A stretch of DNA of 64,000 nt from Cyclobacteriaceae bacterium (GTDB lineage: Bacteria > Bacteroidota > Bacteroidia > Cytophagales > Cyclobacteriaceae): NCBI GenBank assembly GCA_025808415.1, contig CP075525.1, positions 2,093,501 through 2,157,500 on the forward strand, written 5' to 3'. Made by a program: the position numbers and the translations under genes. Positions 45,313-54,112 of this stretch are shown piece by piece; within the stretch, counting starts at the first letter, position 1; the number at the start of each line of letters is the position of its first letter. The notes under the pieces are model-generated. The model had not been told where the DNA came from. It was given only the letters and a program-made list of their open reading frames with translations, and made no database searches.

Positions 45313-46158
45313 ATGAAACGCGTAATTAATATAATGCAAGGCGGTGTACAGTATCTTATCGGTGAGCCTACCGTACCGTTAAACTTGTGGGTTGATCATT
45401 TTTTAATTGCGAAAGGATGGCCTCAATTTTCTGAGAGACGTGTATTTCCAAATAACCATGTAGATATTTTTTTTAACCTGGGTGACTCCAATAATGGTAA
45501 ACTATTCAGGAACCCAAACTCGTTTGAGTTTAAGGATTGTATTGTTTCAGGATTAAGGACGAGCTTTATGGAGATAAGGCCTTCCAGTTATTTTGAAGTT
45601 GTTGGCATACGATTTACACTATTCGGATTTTTCGACCTCTTTAAGATACCCGCTGTTGAAATTACAGATCAGAACTATACTCAATTTGATGTGCTTGGAA
45701 AGGAAGCACAAATACTGTACGCCAAACTCATGGATTGTAAATCAATACCCGATAAATTCAATGTGCTTGAACAATGGATGCAAGCCAAGGCCGACAGCAG
45801 GCCACCGGACATCAGAAATTGGGCCCGGATTGAACAAATACTTCGGGAACCGTTTGGCTCGGTTCAAACTAAGCTTGCCCAAGTAATGGGTTACTCACAC
45901 AAACACATTGTATCATTATTTCGTGAAAGGGCAGGCCTAACGCCTAAAGCAGTACAAAAAATCTATCGGATGAATAGTGTTATTAAAAACCTTTCAACAA
46001 AAAATGCTTTAGACCTACCGGACTTGGCGTATGCGTTGGGATATAGCGATCAAAGCCACATGATTCGGGAAGTTAAGCGTTTTACCGGTTTTACACCCGT
46101 TCAGTTGCAGCACCAACACACCATTTCAACCGATAAGCTATTGCGCGAGGTGAGGTAA
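45313..46158 (+). CDS. AraC-family transcriptional regulator
   Basis: The 281-residue protein has an N-terminal sensing domain (about 1-165, YLIGEPTVPLN) of the DUF6597-like type seen in Bacteroidota AraC proteins. A C-terminal pair of helix-turn-helix motifs follows (about 185-265): SVQTKLAQVMGYSHKHIVSLF and the second, DLPDLAYALGYSDQSHMIRE, with the family-specific VKRFTGFTP. It probably controls the adjacent membrane-protein gene, whose start is preceded by an inverted repeat. Two in-frame starts (ATG 45313, ATG 45334) are possible; the first is used. Confidence 0.9.
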   Translation: MKRVINIMQGGVQYLIGEPTVPLNLWVDHFLIAKGWPQFSERRVFPNNHVDIFFNLGDSNNGKLFRNPNSFEFKDCIVSGLRTSFMEIRPSSYFEVVGIRFTLFGFFDLFKIPAVEITDQNYTQFDVLGKEAQILYAKLMDCKSIPDKFNVLEQWMQAKADSRPPDIRNWARIEQILREPFGSVQTKLAQVMGYSHKHIVSLFRERAGLTPKAVQKIYRMNSVIKNLSTKNALDLPDLAYALGYSDQSHMIREVKRFTGFTPVQLQHQHTISTDKLLREVR

Positions 46159-46186
46159 TTTTTTTTCTATCCCGGAAAGCCGTAAT

Positions 46187-46216
46187 CGTTGATTTTAGCT
46201 CGTAAAAAAATCAACG
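46187..46216 (+). promoter_or_regulatory. ten-base inverted repeat in front of the membrane-protein start codon
   Basis: CGTTGATTTT (46187-46196) and AAAATCAACG (46207-46216) are perfect inverted copies with a ten-base loop, ending two bases before the ATG at 46219. As RNA this would hide the ribosome site; as DNA it could bind the neighbouring AraC regulator. Confidence 0.55.
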
Positions 46217-46218
46217 TT

Positions 46219-46911
46219 ATGGACTATTCAGCAATCATCAACATCCACACTATTATTGGTTTTTCAGCTTTAGGCTCATTTTGGGTTGCGGCACTTAGTC
46301 GAAAGGGATCGTATATTCACCGTACAGCCGGCAAAGTGTTTATGCTTAGCATGTTGGTTATTCTCGCCAGCGTTATCCCCATGATCATGGTTAAGGCCAA
46401 CGAAGGTGATATAGTTTTCTGTATCATTCTTGGCTACTTGTTTTCCATTGCGGCAGTGGCCACATACGTTACCTGGTTTGCCATCCAAAAAAAAGGAGCA
46501 AGGGAAGATTATCATTCTCCTGTATTTAAGATTACTGCTACCATATTATTTTTCTATGGTTTTGGTATATGTATTATAGGTATTAGTAATGGTTCATTGC
46601 TTCAAATTGCATTTTCATCTGTCGGCCTGGTACTGGGCGCAAGCATGTGGTGGAGTGTGTGGAGTAAAACTGTTCCTAAGAACTGGCACCTGTCGCAACA
46701 TATGAATGGCGTAGCTGTGAACTTTGCCGCTGTGCATGGTTCATTCTTCCGCTTTGGGCTTACAGGTTTGCTGCCCATACCTGATTCGCCTGAACTAAAT
46801 ACATTTGCACAAACCAGTATGATTGTGCTTGCACTAATATTAAGGTTATGGCTTGGCAGGAGATTCCTGAAAGACAGGAAGTCAAACGAACTTGCAAATG
46901 CTCCGCTTTAA
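46219..46911 (+). CDS. multi-span membrane protein (DUF2306-like)
   Basis: The 230-residue protein has about seven hydrophobic helices, with MDYSAIINIHTIIGFSALGSFW, YIHRTAGKVFMLSMLVI and later helices separated by short loops. Conserved His residues (INIHTIIG, IHRTAG, HLSQHMNG) recall the DUF2306/HPP-type membrane proteins, possibly heme-binding, but the match is tentative. ATG 46219 is used; an earlier reading from 46189 would include the inverted repeat. It follows an AraC regulator after 60 bases and is probably its target. Confidence 0.7.
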   Translation: MDYSAIINIHTIIGFSALGSFWVAALSRKGSYIHRTAGKVFMLSMLVILASVIPMIMVKANEGDIVFCIILGYLFSIAAVATYVTWFAIQKKGAREDYHSPVFKITATILFFYGFGICIIGISNGSLLQIAFSSVGLVLGASMWWSVWSKTVPKNWHLSQHMNGVAVNFAAVHGSFFRFGLTGLLPIPDSPELNTFAQTSMIVLALILRLWLGRRFLKDRKSNELANAPL

Positions 46912-46950
46912 GCAGGTATTGGTGATTTGGATACCGCTAAAAATCGTCAA

Positions 46951-48156
46951 TCAATGGTTCCGACAAAAACTTTTTGTAATTCGCTCTTCTATCGGATAGT
47001 TCAATCTTGCAGCATTTTTCAAATCATCACATGCTTCAGCCAATTTATTTAATTTGTAGTAAGCAATCGCCCGGTTATAATAAGCCACCCCGTAATCCGG
47101 CTGATAGGTGATCGCTGCGCTGTAATCCTCAATGGCTTCTGTGTATTTTTTTTGTGCTGCAAGAATGTTTCCGCGGTTAAGCCACGCTTTCACAAATCCT
47201 TCATCCAACTCAATAGCTTCGGTATAATCGCGGAAGGCACCAGCAAGGTCATGTAGTTTTTCTTTTGCCATTCCACGGTTAAGCCATATTTCCGGATTGG
47301 CACGGTCCAGTTTTATTGCCTGACTGTAATCGGCCAATGCACCGGCATAATCTTTTCGCAATAAGCGGTAATATGCCCGCTCAAGATAAGGATCAAGCAT
47401 GAGCGGATCGGCTTCAATGGCTTCGGTTAATTGTCGCTCGGCTGTATTAAAGTCACCTTTTCGTGCTGAAAGAGATGCCAGGTTATGCTTGGCGATGGGA
47501 TGATCTGGATTTATTGTCAAGGCTTTTTGAAAATCTTCATCAGTACTGGCCTCACCACAAGCCTGTTTGGCCATGGCACGATTGATATAATAATCTGCCT
47601 CGCTTGTGTTAAGCCTGATAGCGGAATCAAAGTATTGAATAGAGGCAGGGCAATTCATTAGTTGTGTTTCAATCAAGCCCAGGTAATTATACACTTGCGA
47701 TTGAATGGCTCCCTGGGCCGTCAGTATCTGGTCGGTGCCCGGACTATGAGCCGACTGTCGATAGTAAATAGTATTGGTTTCACCAGGTGGTAGTCTTAAT
47801 AATCTTTTAAAATCGTCTTGTGCAAGGATGTACTGATTTAGTTGAAAACGCAAGGCACCCCGACTTAACAGTACCTCAAACTGATCAGGGATAAACTCCA
47901 GGCTTATAGTATAATCGCGCAAAGCCATGTTAAAATCACTTAACCGCTCGCAAACAGCAGCGCGGGTGGCATAGGCTTCGGCAAAACCCGGATCTTCCGC
48001 AATGCTCTTTGTCAGCAGGCTTCTGGCTTCTTCAAAGTTGCCTGATCCCATCGCCAAAATGCCCTGGTTATAGAATTCTTCGGCCCGCTGCTTTTTTACC
48101 TGGGCCAAGCCGGAAAGGGAAATGAAAAGGCTAATGAGGGGGATTACAATTCGCAT
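46951..48156 (-). CDS. secreted TPR-repeat protein
   Basis: The 401-residue protein has a signal peptide (MRIVIPLISLFISLSGLAQ). About ten tetratricopeptide repeats follow, easy to see as A-x-x-x-Y/R-A-type units such as AEAYATRAAVCERLSDFNMA, PEIWLNRGMAKEKLHDLAGA, VKAWLNRGNILAAQKKYTEA and GVAYYNRAIAYYKLNKLAEA. It would be a periplasmic protein-interaction scaffold. ATG 48156 is preferred over 48189 because it starts the signal peptide. Its 3' end lies next to the convergent membrane-protein gene, and its 5' end is divergent from the TetR-like gene. Confidence 0.88.
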   Translation of the reverse strand: MRIVIPLISLFISLSGLAQVKKQRAEEFYNQGILAMGSGNFEEARSLLTKSIAEDPGFAEAYATRAAVCERLSDFNMALRDYTISLEFIPDQFEVLLSRGALRFQLNQYILAQDDFKRLLRLPPGETNTIYYRQSAHSPGTDQILTAQGAIQSQVYNYLGLIETQLMNCPASIQYFDSAIRLNTSEADYYINRAMAKQACGEASTDEDFQKALTINPDHPIAKHNLASLSARKGDFNTAERQLTEAIEADPLMLDPYLERAYYRLLRKDYAGALADYSQAIKLDRANPEIWLNRGMAKEKLHDLAGAFRDYTEAIELDEGFVKAWLNRGNILAAQKKYTEAIEDYSAAITYQPDYGVAYYNRAIAYYKLNKLAEACDDLKNAARLNYPIEERITKSFCRNH

Positions 48157-48240
48157 AGTCGAATAATGCAGGGCATAACCAAGTAACAACTTTTACCTGA
48201 AATAAATCGAACTTTTGGTTTGAGTAGTTGTTAAAAAGTC

Positions 48241-48915
48241 ATGGAAAAGACAAAAAAATCAACCCGTAAAGCCAAAGCATCCCCTTCAGCTGCTGCGCTG
48301 ATCGCTGCCTACCAGGAGTACCTGCTCATGCATGGAAAACAACCATCAACAGTTTATAAGTTCTGTACTGAACTGGGCCTTAAAGAAGCTGATTTCTATA
48401 AAGTTGCAGGGTCTTTTGAGGCACTTGAAAAACTTATTTGGTTGGACTACATCCAGAAAACTATAAGTCGGCTGGAGGGCGATGGTGATTATGTAAATTT
48501 CAGTGCCCGGGAAAAGCTATTGGCCTTTTATTTTACCTTGGCCGAAACGTTGAAGGCCAACCGAAGCTTTTGTGTGTTGTTGCTAAGCCGGCATTCCAGG
48601 TTGGAAGTAGTGCCCGGTTTTTTGAAACCTTTTAAGAATAAGTTTGAAGAGTTTGTCGGCCAGTTGTTGAATGATGGAAAATCGAAAGGCGAAGTAGCCG
48701 AACGGCCATATCTCGATAAGCGATACCCACAATTGTTTTGGGTACATTTGAGTCTGTTGCTGCTTTTTTGGAAAGATGACGACAGTGCAGACTTTGAAAA
48801 GACAGATGCTTTTATTGAGAAGTCGGTGAATCTTGCGTTTGATTTGATAGGGAAGGGAGCACTGGATTCTGCCATTGACTTCGGAAAATTTTTGTACCAG
48901 AGTAGGATGAATTAA
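48241..48915 (+). CDS. TetR-family regulator with Lys-rich N-terminus, paired with a UbiB kinase
   Basis: The 224-residue protein has a basic N-terminal tail (TKKSTRKAKA). A TetR-type helix-turn-helix follows (about 18-70: LIAAYQEYLLMHGKQPSTVY, FCTELGLKEADFYKVAGSFE) and then a C-terminal helical domain (LTALAETLKANRSF-like helices, PRYPQLFWVHLSLLLLFW) that resembles the tetracycline-repressor-like domain found with ABC1/UbiB-family neighbours in Bacteroidota. It ends 16 bases before the UbiB-family gene, and the pair is likely a conserved operon. Confidence 0.8.
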   Translation: MEKTKKSTRKAKASPSAAALIAAYQEYLLMHGKQPSTVYKFCTELGLKEADFYKVAGSFEALEKLIWLDYIQKTISRLEGDGDYVNFSAREKLLAFYFTLAETLKANRSFCVLLLSRHSRLEVVPGFLKPFKNKFEEFVGQLLNDGKSKGEVAERPYLDKRYPQLFWVHLSLLLLFWKDDDSADFEKTDAFIEKSVNLAFDLIGKGALDSAIDFGKFLYQSRMN

Positions 48916-48931
48916 TCAGCAGGGCAGGCAC

Positions 48932-50227
48932 GTGAAAGAATTCGATAAAATTCCCGTTACCAAGGTGCAACGGGCATCAAAGTTCATTGCTACAGGCGCG
49001 AAAATCGGTACTAACTACCTTAAGCATTACAGCAAAAAACTGGTTGATCCATCGGTTTCCCGAAATGAGCTTCATGAGGATAATGCCAAGGATATTTATA
49101 ATTCACTGAGTGAATTGAAAGGCAGTGCCTTGAAAGTTGCCCAAATGCTTAGCATGGACAAGAACCTGCTCCCCAAGGCATATCAGCAAAAGTTTTCCAT
49201 GGCACAGTACAGTGCGCCACCACTATCGTACCCGTTGGTGGTAAAAACATTCCAGCAATATTTTGGAAAAGGCCCTGACAAGATTTTTGAAGCGTTTACC
49301 CACAAAGCTGTAAATGCTGCCTCCATGGGGCAGGTGCATCAGGCTACCCTTAACGGGAAAAAGCTTGCCGTAAAAATCCAGTATCCCGGCATCGGCAACA
49401 GTGTTAAGTCAGACCTGGCCATGGTTAAGCCCATCGCGCTAAGTATGTTTAACCTTAATCCTGCCGAATACAATGAGTTTATCCAGGAGGTGGAGCAACG
49501 CATGATGGAGGAGACTGACTACACGTTGGAATTAAAACGTTCCATGGAGTTGTCGAAAAAAAGCAGCCATATTACCAACCTTGTATTCCCACAATACTAT
49601 CCACAGTATTCTTCCGAACGCATACTCACAATGGATTGGATTGATGGAAAACCCTTAGGTGAAATAATCAAGGAAGGAATTCCCACAGAGGCTGGTCAAG
49701 CATTGGGTCAGGCCATGTGGGACTTTTATCATTTTCAGATGCACGATTTGCGCAGCGTTCATGCCGACCCTCACCCGGGCAATTTTATTGTCACGCCCAA
49801 TTTTCAACTTGGCATTATCGACTTTGGCTGTGTTAAGGTAATACCCGATAAGTTCTATAAGCTTTACTTTAGATTATTAAATCGTGCACTGCTTTCAGAT
49901 CAAAAAGAGTTAGAAAGGGTATTTTATGATCTTCATTTTATCTACCCGGATGATCCCGTAAAAGACAAGCAGTTCTTTATAAAACTTTTCACCCAGCTTG
50001 TTGAACTGCTTAGCCGCCCGTTTAATGCAGAGTATTTTGATTTCGCTGATTCTACTTACTTTGAAACGCTTTACAACTTTGGAGAGAAACTTTCAAACAT
50101 GAAAGAACTGCGTGAATCGAAGAAGGCGAGAGGCGTACGCGATGCTTTGTACATTAACCGCACCTATTTTGGGTTGTACAATTTACTGCACGACCTGAAG
50201 GCGAATGTGCGTACAGTACCTGCGTAG
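48932..50227 (+). CDS. ABC1/UbiB/AarF family atypical protein kinase
   Basis: The 431-residue protein has the UbiB kinase-like fold. The KxGQ-type segment reads ALKVAQMLSMD near residue 70 (Ala in place of the usual Gly). The A-rich nucleotide loop is AASMGQVHQA near residue 130, the Lys of beta-3 is in AVKIQYPGI near residue 145, the catalytic HADPHPGNF is near residue 277, and the metal-binding IDFG is near residue 295. Members support quinone or lipid metabolism by an unclear mechanism. The start is GTG at 48932. It follows a TetR-like gene by 16 bases. Confidence 0.92.
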   Translation: MKEFDKIPVTKVQRASKFIATGAKIGTNYLKHYSKKLVDPSVSRNELHEDNAKDIYNSLSELKGSALKVAQMLSMDKNLLPKAYQQKFSMAQYSAPPLSYPLVVKTFQQYFGKGPDKIFEAFTHKAVNAASMGQVHQATLNGKKLAVKIQYPGIGNSVKSDLAMVKPIALSMFNLNPAEYNEFIQEVEQRMMEETDYTLELKRSMELSKKSSHITNLVFPQYYPQYSSERILTMDWIDGKPLGEIIKEGIPTEAGQALGQAMWDFYHFQMHDLRSVHADPHPGNFIVTPNFQLGIIDFGCVKVIPDKFYKLYFRLLNRALLSDQKELERVFYDLHFIYPDDPVKDKQFFIKLFTQLVELLSRPFNAEYFDFADSTYFETLYNFGEKLSNMKELRESKKARGVRDALYINRTYFGLYNLLHDLKANVRTVPA

Positions 50228-50229
50228 CT

Positions 50230-51072
50230 TCAGCGATTTTGATTGTTGAGGAAGTAACTTACCCTTACGCGAAACATTGTTTCTAAACGGGGTTGACCAG
50301 CAATAAACTTGGTAATGTTAAGGGATGCAGCTGTTCGGTCACCAATCATTTTTCCAAGATCAAAGCGTAAAAAAAGAAAGTACGTATCCTCAACAAAAGT
50401 GTGGATATATTCCGGGTGAAGCGAAACCCAACCGGCCCAATCATCCACCACAAAAGTTGCCGGCATGCTTAAGCTGATCACCTTTAGTTTATCATTGAAC
50501 GATGGGTCCTCCAGATCGGGCACGCCATCGCCACCGCCCAAGCTGTTGAGCCGGGCTGAAGAAAACTGAAAATTAACCTGCGGAAAAATGTGAAAGGCTG
50601 CATCGGGCCGGAAAGAAAAAATTACCCCGGGCTTAAATACCCAGGCACCCGTGCCACGTCCTAAAATTTCGTTGCCGGTAGGCGCGGTTACTTCAAGAAA
50701 CGTTGAAACCTTCTGCAGCCCTAAGGCATCTTTCGTTTCAATGGGCACACCCATGTAGGTAAACTTCACATCGCCAATACCGGTGGTATTTTCGAAACCT
50801 GCAAAATCCCCGCTGAAAATTGAATGCACAATGGGAAAGGTAATACCCATTAAGTGCCGCTTTCCGGGCAGCCCGTAATAAAAGCCAGGCCTGAAGGCAA
50901 AAAACCTGTTTTCGGCAACAAAGTAATAGGAGTCAAAATCAATGTTAAGCCTGCTCTCCATGTTAGCCGGGTTATAGGGCTCACGCGAATCCATTGCCGA
51001 TTGTGCATTTGAGCCAACAAATAATGCCAGGTTAGCGCTGATCAATAGCAACTGAAACTTCTTAAACCTCAT
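50230..51072 (-). CDS. predicted outer-membrane beta-barrel protein, hypothetical
   Basis: The 280-residue protein has a signal peptide (MRFKKFQLLLISANLALFVG, cut after SNAQS). Alternating aromatic and hydrophobic residues follow in about 12 strands (FFAFRPGFYYGLPG, DVKFTYMGVPIE, STFLEVTAPTGNEI, AFHIFPQVNFQFSSARL, ETMFRVRVSYFLNNQ), typical of an outer-membrane barrel of the phenol-degradation MetA-like or transporter-related type. Start at 51072 is preferred over 51093. Its end is two bases from the stop of the UbiB gene, and it is divergent from ku. Confidence 0.7.
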   Translation of the reverse strand: MRFKKFQLLLISANLALFVGSNAQSAMDSREPYNPANMESRLNIDFDSYYFVAENRFFAFRPGFYYGLPGKRHLMGITFPIVHSIFSGDFAGFENTTGIGDVKFTYMGVPIETKDALGLQKVSTFLEVTAPTGNEILGRGTGAWVFKPGVIFSFRPDAAFHIFPQVNFQFSSARLNSLGGGDGVPDLEDPSFNDKLKVISLSMPATFVVDDWAGWVSLHPEYIHTFVEDTYFLFLRFDLGKMIGDRTAASLNITKFIAGQPRLETMFRVRVSYFLNNQNR

Positions 51073-51101
51073 ATCCCTAAAGATAACAGTCATAATATGA
51101 A

Positions 51102-51133
51102 TTTGTTAAATATATTCATTATCAATACTTTAG
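51102..51133 (+). promoter_or_regulatory. candidate promoter of ku
   Basis: TTTG (51102-51105) and TACTTTAG (51126-51133) are 20 bases apart and match the Bacteroidota promoter with one mismatch in the -7 box. Transcription would start about 30 bases before the ku ATG. Confidence 0.4.
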
Positions 51134-51166
51134 TGGTACTTATTTAATTTTTTAAACTAAGTATAT

Positions 51167-52009
51167 ATGAGAGCCATCTGGAAAGGCCATATCCGTTTTT
51201 CGCTGGTTACAATACCCGTTCGGATTTACAATGCCATTGATTCTGCCCAAACGATTAGCTTTAACCTGCTCTCCCGAAAAGGGCACAACCCGGTAGCCTA
51301 TGAAAAGAAGGATAAGGTAACTGGGGAGGTTTTAAAAAATGAAGACATCATAAAGGGCTATCAATATGAACCAGGTCAATTTGTGATTATTGAGCAGGAA
51401 GATTTCGATAAAGTAAAATTGAAAAGCACCCGCATTATCGATATTGAGGGCTTTGTTCAGGCTGAAGAAGTTCATGCTACCTTATTTGAATCCCCTTATT
51501 ACATCGGGCCCGATGGCGATGTGGCTGCCAAAAGTTATGGATTATTGTGCGAAACCTTGAAGCAGAGCGGGCGTGTTGGTGTTGGGCGTGTTGTTCTGCG
51601 CGACCGGGAAACGGTGGTACTGCTTGCCCCGCATGAAAATGGGTTGATGGTTTATCGGCTGAGGTATCCCAATGAAGTGAGAAGGATACAGGAAGTTCCG
51701 GGACTATTGGAAACAACCATTACCGATAAAGAACAACTTAAACTGGCCAAAACCCTGGTGGATTCCATGACACGCCAGTTCGTTGACATTGAAATGAAGG
51801 ATCACTACACGGAAGAACTGAAGAAGATGATCCAGGCAAAAATAGAGGGCAAAGAAATTATTTCCGTTGCCGAAGAGGAGCCCGAGGTGGTGGATATCAT
51901 GACAGCCTTGAAAGCCAGCATCGAACAGGCCAAAAAGAAACCCATGGAGAAAGCAAAGGGAAAACCCGAAGAACAGAAAAAGGTTTCGGCAAAGCGAAAG
52001 TCAGCATAG
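51167..52009 (+). CDS. ku: Ku protein, non-homologous end joining
   Basis: The 280-residue protein forms a homodimeric ring around double-strand DNA ends and recruits LigD. The family start MRAIWKGHIRFSLVTIPVRIYNAI is clear, followed by the core ring segments (GYQYEPGQFVIIEQEDFDKV, ESPYYIGPDGDVAAKSYGLL, GRVVLRDRETVVLLAPHENGLM) and a Lys-rich C-terminus. The length is typical for bacterial Ku with a short tail. The ATG is at 51167. The matching ligD lies about 6 kb upstream on the same strand. Confidence 0.96.
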   Translation: MRAIWKGHIRFSLVTIPVRIYNAIDSAQTISFNLLSRKGHNPVAYEKKDKVTGEVLKNEDIIKGYQYEPGQFVIIEQEDFDKVKLKSTRIIDIEGFVQAEEVHATLFESPYYIGPDGDVAAKSYGLLCETLKQSGRVGVGRVVLRDRETVVLLAPHENGLMVYRLRYPNEVRRIQEVPGLLETTITDKEQLKLAKTLVDSMTRQFVDIEMKDHYTEELKKMIQAKIEGKEIISVAEEEPEVVDIMTALKASIEQAKKKPMEKAKGKPEEQKKVSAKRKSA

Positions 52010-52068
52010 TTCCTCAAATGCCATGGGCCATTTGTACTTGATTGCCCATTCATGCTTACCTTTGTGGC

Positions 52069-52665
52069 ATGGCTAAAGTGGTGAAATTTCCGGTGCCTGA
52101 ACCCGTTAAATTTGGGCTGCAGAAAGCTCAGAAAAGAAAGCAAAATGAGCCGGAGGTGCATGGCCAGCTTAACTTGTTTCAGGGAGGTAGGGTTGTTAAG
52201 CTTGGTCAGCTTTCAACCTTTGAAGAAGCCTTGCTCTTAGACGAACAGGGCGACCGCCTAAACTCAAAAAATCTTTATCTGAAAGCCATTGAAGAGGGCG
52301 AGGCCCTGGCCGATGCTAATTGTAATTTAGGAATAATGGAATCCGTTGAGGGCAACCATACCCGTGCCATTGATTATTTTACCCGTGCACTAAAAGAAGA
52401 TCCGCGGCATTCCGAATCGCACTACAACCTTGCCAACCTGTATGCCGAAGTTGGAAACTATAACCTGGCAAAAGTACATTACACCATTGCCATCGAACTT
52501 GAACCAAATTACCCCAACAGCTATTTTAACCTGGGGTTGACCCTTGCCGTAACCAAAGAATTTACTGCCGCTGTGGAAGCTTTGCGTAAATTTACAAAGC
52601 TGTCACCCGGTGATGACCACAAACAAGTGAACCAACTGATTGAGCAATTGACTTCACTGCTTTAA
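52069..52665 (+). CDS. cytoplasmic TPR-repeat protein next to ku
   Basis: The 198-residue protein has no signal peptide. The first 60 residues are basic and hydrophilic (MAKVVKFPVPEPVKFGLQKA), followed by a QLNLFQGG motif and four TPR units (SKNLYLKAIEEGEALADANC, TRAIDYFTRALKEDPRHSES, NLAKVHYTIAIELEPNYPNS). The ATG at 52069 is used. The TACCTTTG box (52057-52064) lies only five bases upstream, so it cannot serve this start as a normal promoter. The gene follows ku after 60 bases on the same strand and could be transcribed with it; no link to repair is known to me. Confidence 0.85.
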   Translation: MAKVVKFPVPEPVKFGLQKAQKRKQNEPEVHGQLNLFQGGRVVKLGQLSTFEEALLLDEQGDRLNSKNLYLKAIEEGEALADANCNLGIMESVEGNHTRAIDYFTRALKEDPRHSESHYNLANLYAEVGNYNLAKVHYTIAIELEPNYPNSYFNLGLTLAVTKEFTAAVEALRKFTKLSPGDDHKQVNQLIEQLTSLL

Positions 52666-52667
52666 GC

Positions 52668-53516
52668 TTACACCAGGTAAAACGTGAGCAAGAATAAGAT
52701 AAACCGGTAGGCTTCAAGCGCCAGAAACAGGCCCAATATTCCCAAAGCACACTTTACGATAAGCCGTTTTCCTTTTTGAGCATAAAACGTGCGGGATGCA
52801 CGAAGTAGAAAATACAGGTTGGTTGATACGAAAACAATTGTAAGTGTGGTATCATTCAAATATCCTTCCCATCCCAAATGCCCCCACCGCAGTATATTGT
52901 TCACAATCCACAGTATGATAGATAGTACAATAGCGTTGACAAAGATGTTAAAACAAGCCAGTTCAACAGCCAGTGTAGTATGATCAGTGAAGTATCGATT
53001 CTTTTTCCGATAGATAATGCTCAGGGGCAACGATGCCAATATCACGAAAACCACAATCAACAATTTGGCAAGGGTAGTTGTTTTGGCATTGTACATTAAT
53101 TCGAACGCTGCCAAACTCATACCTTCTTCGGCAAGCCTGTTCATTACCATACTTCTTGCCATGGCACTATGGAACAAGAAATACATTTGTGTGCGCAATG
53201 AAGAGCTGAACAATTGAAGTATGGGAAATAAAAAGTATATCAGGTTGAGAATAAAAAAGAGCTGTAGTGGACGAATGTAATTAACCCTCCGGCCCTCGGC
53301 ATACTCTTTTGAAATAAACCCTGGGTTAACAACCGATAACCATAAGGATTTGATAAACTTATTATCCGCAAAGGTTACGGCAATAAGCACGTTACTTAAA
53401 AAGGTTCGCAACGTACGGTCCTTTGGGGTAATAATCTTTTCGCCACAAAAGTTGCAGTAATTACCTTCAAAAATATGACCGCAGCTTTTGCAGGTATGTT
53501 GGTGAAGCTCAGACAA
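52668..53516 (-). CDS. DUF3667 membrane protein with N-terminal zinc ribbon
   Basis: The 282-residue protein starts with a zinc ribbon (CKSCG and CNFCG, residues 9-25), followed by an RTFLSNVLI segment that opens the DUF3667-like region, and then about five hydrophobic helices. The layout, with a single ribbon followed by membrane spans, fits the DUF3667 family common in Bacteroidota. Its function is unknown. The start overlaps the HEAT-like gene by eight bases on the same strand. Confidence 0.8.
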   Translation of the reverse strand: MSELHQHTCKSCGHIFEGNYCNFCGEKIITPKDRTLRTFLSNVLIAVTFADNKFIKSLWLSVVNPGFISKEYAEGRRVNYIRPLQLFFILNLIYFLFPILQLFSSSLRTQMYFLFHSAMARSMVMNRLAEEGMSLAAFELMYNAKTTTLAKLLIVVFVILASLPLSIIYRKKNRYFTDHTTLAVELACFNIFVNAIVLSIILWIVNNILRWGHLGWEGYLNDTTLTIVFVSTNLYFLLRASRTFYAQKGKRLIVKCALGILGLFLALEAYRFILFLLTFYLV

Positions 53517-54048
53517 GGTTTAGTGGCTTTAATTTCTTTATAATTTTTCCCGCCCTAGAAACAAACCCGGCTGATCCATAGGGCAAATGCTTTTCCAAAA
53601 GCAAAAGTAATTCATTTTTCAGTTCAGGTTTATCGGAAGCGATGTTGGCCAGCACGGTCATAGAAAATACACGTACGGCTATCGGTTCCCCGGTATTATC
53701 AAGGTACTGGAAACAGATTGCAGCGGCACGTCCTTGAAGCTTTTTAGGAATATCTACAAATTGAAGAAGCCTGATAGTATTCCGCTTTGCCGCGTTATGG
53801 ATCGGGTTTTTGTCCAGGTTGCTGATTAATTTTTTCAGGTAAGGTTTTACCAATTTTGGATGACGCTCAGCACAAAACGTTAATACCCGCGAAGCGCGTT
53901 GCGAAATCTGGTAAGGTTCGGCCAGGAATATGTTAACTAAATCATCGAATTTTTTTGGGTTATTTCCAATAAACTGTACAAGGCTATCAACCTCGGATTT
54001 GTTACGGGCTTTGAAGATTTTTTGGAGGAGATTTAACCGGGCTTGCAA
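53509..54048 (-). CDS. HEAT-repeat-like hypothetical protein
   Basis: The 179-residue protein is purely helical, with repeats of HEAT character (VLTFCAERHPKLVKPYLKKL, AICFQYLDNTGEPIAVRVF, ANIASDKPELKNELLLLLEK). It has no signal peptide or motif for catalysis. It overlaps the DUF3667 gene by eight bases, so both are likely made together. Function is unknown. Confidence 0.7.
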   Translation of the reverse strand: MQARLNLLQKIFKARNKSEVDSLVQFIGNNPKKFDDLVNIFLAEPYQISQRASRVLTFCAERHPKLVKPYLKKLISNLDKNPIHNAAKRNTIRLLQFVDIPKKLQGRAAAICFQYLDNTGEPIAVRVFSMTVLANIASDKPELKNELLLLLEKHLPYGSAGFVSRAGKIIKKLKPLNLV

Positions 54049-54112
54049 GGTATACTTGATGTAAGCTAAAAATACCTAAATCATTTGTTTCGCTCCTTAA
54101 TCTCGGCAACAA

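Noticed and set aside
52057..52064. TACCTTTG promoter box before the TPR gene
   Set aside because: It is only five bases before the ATG, which would not leave room for a leader, and no well-spaced TTTG precedes it.
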